From assembly GCA_022749755.1 (NCBI GenBank), contig CM040452.1, positions 19,982,350 to 20,046,349 of the forward strand: 64,000 nucleotides of DNA. Direction: 5' to 3'. Below, piece by piece: positions 59,977 to 64,000 of the stretch. The notes under the pieces are model-generated. The model worked only from the letters and a program-made list of their open reading frames with translations. It was not told the DNA's origin and made no database searches. The number at the start of each line of letters is the position of its first letter. The first letter of the stretch is position 1. The position numbers and the translations under genes were made by a program. The DNA is from Azadirachta indica (lineage: Eukaryota; Streptophyta; Magnoliopsida; Sapindales; Meliaceae).

Positions 59977-62900
59977 TATCTTCTTACTACTTTGGTGTGT
60001 AATATTTATAAAGTAAAACTATGGGCAATTATCACATGCATCCCCTACAGCTTGATAAAATTTCACTTAAAAGAATAAGAATGTACAATTAGACATAGAC
60101 CTCCCCTAGTTTTAATTCACTTCATATTGCATTTAATAATTTTTTTTTTAAAAAAAAAAAGAGGAGAGAAAAGAGGACTTATTTATGTTTTATGTTCAGC
60201 AAGCAAATTTGACATGGACTAAAGAATTTTTGATTGGTTCAAACACATGTTTTTCATATAACTTTTTTTTTTCTATTCATGAATGCAACATGAAACTTAT
60301 TTGTGATTGTAAGAAAATTATCTTTAATTTCAACGGTCATAAAGTGAATGGCTATAAATAAGAGTATTTGCGTATCAATTAATTCCATCAAAATGATAAC
60401 CATAAGCGATCATTAGTTGTGGGCCAAACAAAACCACAAAGCAATCATGTAAATGACAAGCTAGGCAATAAAGCTTCAACTTTTAAAACATGTTATTAAT
60501 TCAAGAAAATGGTAAGTGTGGCAGATGAAAACACGAAGTAATCATGCTATTGCTCTTCCATTCAATGAAAAAAAAGAAGAAGAGAAGCAGCGATTAATAA
60601 TATTTAATCAAATATAAGGTATCATCAATCATATGATAATTTGCAACTTTAATATTTGTAATTTAAAGATTTGCAATGATAAATTAAAACTAACATGATA
60701 AGGTATGAAACCATGTAAAAGGTCACAATCTATGTTTTTTCTTACCTATTTTTCTCTACTAAACATGTTGCGAAGGTGCTAAACACACTAACGATGCTCA
60801 CAGTCCCACCGTCTCGAAGAGCTATCACACTTATAAAAAAGTACTTGCCACAAATGAAGATATGAGCACTCTGAATTAGATTTTCAGTATTTATTAAGAA
60901 TATGAATGTGTAGAATAAAAAAAAGAATGTGCTTTCACCTAACATACTTATGCCATAATGTGACAAAATTTTTATTTTTAAATTATATTTTAAAATTTTA
61001 TATGTCAAGTTACCAAAACACCCTTGATTATATAAAATATGCAATTAAAAGCGAGTTAATAAAGAAGGGTGATATTTACTTATTCATACAAAATAAGGTT
61101 CTATATAAAATTTTTGCAAATTTAAGGGGAAGTATGTGATAACTATAAAAGTTGAGATGGTGTGCTTATCTCAACATTCTTTTGAAGCTCATCATCACGT
61201 TTTTCACTTTTTTATATCATTGAAAATCCTTTTCGGTAGTAATACATGCTATTAATATTATATATTTACTGCTTGCTTGCCCGCTATTATTATATACATT
61301 AATAATAAAAAAAGTTTTTCATGTTGTTACTTTTGATATCAGGATAACTTTAGGAATATATAATTTCCTTATTAATTATTGTTATGTTGGCTACTATGCT
61401 TAAAAATTATTTTTTTTCCCTTTTTCGAATTAAAGAAAAGGACACTGAATATATGTTATTTTGATAAAGCAAAACCATTTTCCAAATCAAAATACATTTA
61501 TATTTGTTTTCAGAAAAGTAATACAGCTTATACAATAGTTGATCAATTTACATATTTTATATATTTTAAATATGTAATACGAGTCTCTTTTTTATTGTGA
61601 AATTATCTTCTAATTGCCTCCACTGACACATTTTAAATGTGATATTTACAAAATTTGAATCTTTTTTTTATTTTTTTTTTTTATAAATGATTTAATAGGA
61701 AGCTATTAGATGGAACAATTTTCTTTTTCTTTTTTTTTTAACTTTAATTAACTCCTAATATGTATCTATGCGAGAAATATTTATAAGTTATTTTGCTTGA
61801 TTTTTTGTAATACTTTATATCTCATAATTACATTTTATTATTTATCATAATTCCATATTCTTTTAACCACTTTTAATTTCTTATTAATTCATAACATGAT
61901 AGAATATTTTTCAAGTTTTAAAAAAATAAAAAATTAGAATTCATGTATAGATTACCAAAAATAATTATTTGCTCTTTTGCTTTTTCCCATAATGGACAAA
62001 CTAAGAATATTAAAGAAAAGTTTAAAAAAAAAAAAGTATTTTTAAAACTCAATTATTGATTAAAATGATTGATACATATAAACTTAGATTATTCCATAAC
62101 ATTTAATATTGATTAGCAAAAAGCCGTTAAAATTTATGGAACGATAAGATTTGCTTTAAGCAATGTGACAAAGTTGGAAATCTTGATTCTGGCAATAATT
62201 TGATTGGTGGGTATGCAAACAAAGTCCTTGGTGGGTGATCCTATTATTTTCATTATTTTATTATTTTATTTTTTTTATACAAAGAAATGCATTAATTGTT
62301 TTCTTTATTCCATAAAATAAAATAAAATATGGTTTTGGGAAAGACAGAGACAATGACCAATGATGATAGAAAGCTGGAAACAACAGAAGTCTGCCTGACT
62401 CAATTGCCTTTTGTTTCTTTTCAAGTTAGAAGTAAATAATTTTTTAATGCAATAATCATACTTTTTTGTCGTAATTTTTTTTAAAAAAATATATTTATTT
62501 ATTACTTTCAGATTTGTTTTTTGGAATTGTGTCTTGCATTGCATGAAGGAGGCCAAAAATGAAGGAAATCAGACATCTCATATATAATTATTATTATTAA
62601 TGGGTTTATATAAAAAGTTGGTATGTTTCCTGGCCAGTTTGCAGTGCACAAGTTTTTCATTGTAACTTTAAGAATGATGCTTTTATCAAATAAAGTACGA
62701 TATGTTTATATATCTCCCACCATTTTATTAAAAATAAATCGTCGTACTTAAGGGGTAAAATTAAAAATATAAAAAATCTTATTGGTCTATGAAATATAAA
62801 CCAAAGGCTAAGTCTTAATACAGTTTAAGATAATATAATTTTCATGGGATAAAAGTATTTCGAAGTTGAGGGTTATTTTGTTAGGGAAAAATGAATACTA

Positions 62901-63766
62901 TTTGATTGGTTAAAAAATAAAAATTTCTATTTATCCCATATGATATGATAAACAAAACAATAATATCATATTCATATAACATTACCCAAAGTATCATTTT
63001 ATATGAAAATGAAAATTCTTCTTGTCCAATTTATTATTATCCACATGTATTGACTTATACTTTTGACACTTTAGTTATTAAAATATCTTTAAATTATTTA
63101 ATGCTTTACATATAAAAAAATATATGTATATTTATTCATATAACATTATATATATTTTTTAAAATATAATGCTTTTAAAATTTTTAGAGTTTAATTTGGC
63201 ATTATAGTCACTCTATTCTATTTTTAAAATAAAATTGACAAGTTTGATAACATTAACTTTTATTTGATGGAATTTGTATATTTCTCTATTAATATTTAAC
63301 ATGTAATACTTTTATTTTGTAATAATTATGACTTTAAAGTTAGTACACTTTAATATTAATAGAATCTTAAACTATTTTGATAAATCAAAGAGTGTTTCTA
63401 ACTTTCATGTTAAAAAGAAAAATTTAATTTTACTTGAATATGATGCACATGATGATGCATTACTTTCAGGCAGTGGTACAAGTGTAATGTAAAGATTTAT
63501 TTATTTGAATTTGTTCGTTACATCAAATAAAATTTCTACAACAAGTTTTAATTTCTTAATCCCCACAAACCATTATTAAAAGAAAGGTTAATGCTGACTA
63601 GAAGATTTATAAATCATAACAGAGGTTCAACTCAAATATTAAACTTTATATATATATATATATATAAATTATGGTAATGATTGTGATATAATTAAATTTT
63701 AATGAAATGACATATCAAATATAAGTTAATTTATAATTTATAAATACATTTGATTACTTGAATTAA
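58981..63766. other. AT-rich intergenic DNA
   Basis: No gene recognised. It contains a 31-base T run (59584-59614), a TA microsatellite (59948-59974), a second TA tract near 63649-63665 and many A/T homopolymers. Open frames are short and uninformative. Confidence 0.5.
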
Positions 63767-64000
63767 ACTTAATTATTGAATTGAATAATAATACTTTATA
63801 TAAAATTATTTTTGTATAAAATTATATCATTTAAGTGTGGATGTAATATTAAAATGTTAGACGAGTGCAAACATAAAAATGAATAAAAAAATTACGTACT
63901 TAATTATTGAATTGAATAATAATATTTTATATAAAATTATTTTTGTATAAAACTATATTGTTCAAGTGTGGATGTAACGTTAAAAAGTTAGACAAGTGCA
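63767..64000. repeat. Tandem repeat, 131-bp period, cut by window end
   Basis: Copies start with ACTTAATTATTGAATTGAAT at 63767 and 63898. They share AAGTGTGGATGTAA and GTTAGAC-AGTGCA, with a few substitutions. The second copy runs off the window, so the array may be longer. Confidence 0.9.

Overview
The window is nuclear DNA from a flowering plant, almost certainly a eudicot. It is AT-rich (many TA tracts and poly-A/T runs), its genes carry short exons with GT-AG introns, and its proteins are plant-specific families (plant glutamate receptor-like channels, a CIN-type TCP factor, a SPEAR/TIE repressor, an IQD protein). Genus cannot be fixed by eye; no bacterial, viral or CRISPR-like system is present.

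Left part (about 0.3-25.3 kb): three glutamate receptor-like (GLR) genes lie head to tail on the minus strand. Copies A (273-5483) and C (20660-25342) have matching five-exon structures and read through to 888 and 887 residues. The middle copy B (8948-17986) is a pseudogene with four frameshifts and one nonsense codon, and its first intron holds a decayed Ty1/copia retrotransposon (11812-17275) with a perfect 5-bp target-site duplication. The B-to-C spacing repeats about 2 kb of upstream DNA, so the duplicated unit was a gene plus its promoter region. Foldback elements sit between and inside the copies.

Middle part (27-35 kb): a repeat-rich strip with a probable hAT-type non-autonomous element, a decayed LINE RNase H piece, and an intronless, broken retrocopy of the splicing factor gene DOT2/SART-1 on the minus strand. 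It is followed by a nine-exon, broken NCL2-like EF-hand gene in which the EF-hand module is duplicated. About 5 kb of AT-rich DNA without recognisable genes follows.

Right part (40-59 kb): four ordinary, apparently intact genes. These are NCL (an EF-hand Na+/Ca2+ exchanger-like protein, +), a SPEAR/TIE-type EAR-motif repressor (-), an IQD10-like calmodulin-binding protein (+) and a TCP4-like CIN factor carrying a miR319 site (-), with a tRNA gene between SPEAR and IQD. SPEAR/TIE proteins are known to bind CIN-TCP factors and recruit TOPLESS, so a repressor and its likely target lie within 10 kb. From 59 kb to the end I see only AT-rich intergenic DNA and a short tandem repeat at the right edge.

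The most interesting signals are the SPEAR-TCP neighbourhood, the NCL2-like pseudogene with doubled EF-hand module, the unusual G37 tRNA, the DOT2 retrocopy, and the unequal fate of the three GLR copies. I did not find a clearly new kind of system.
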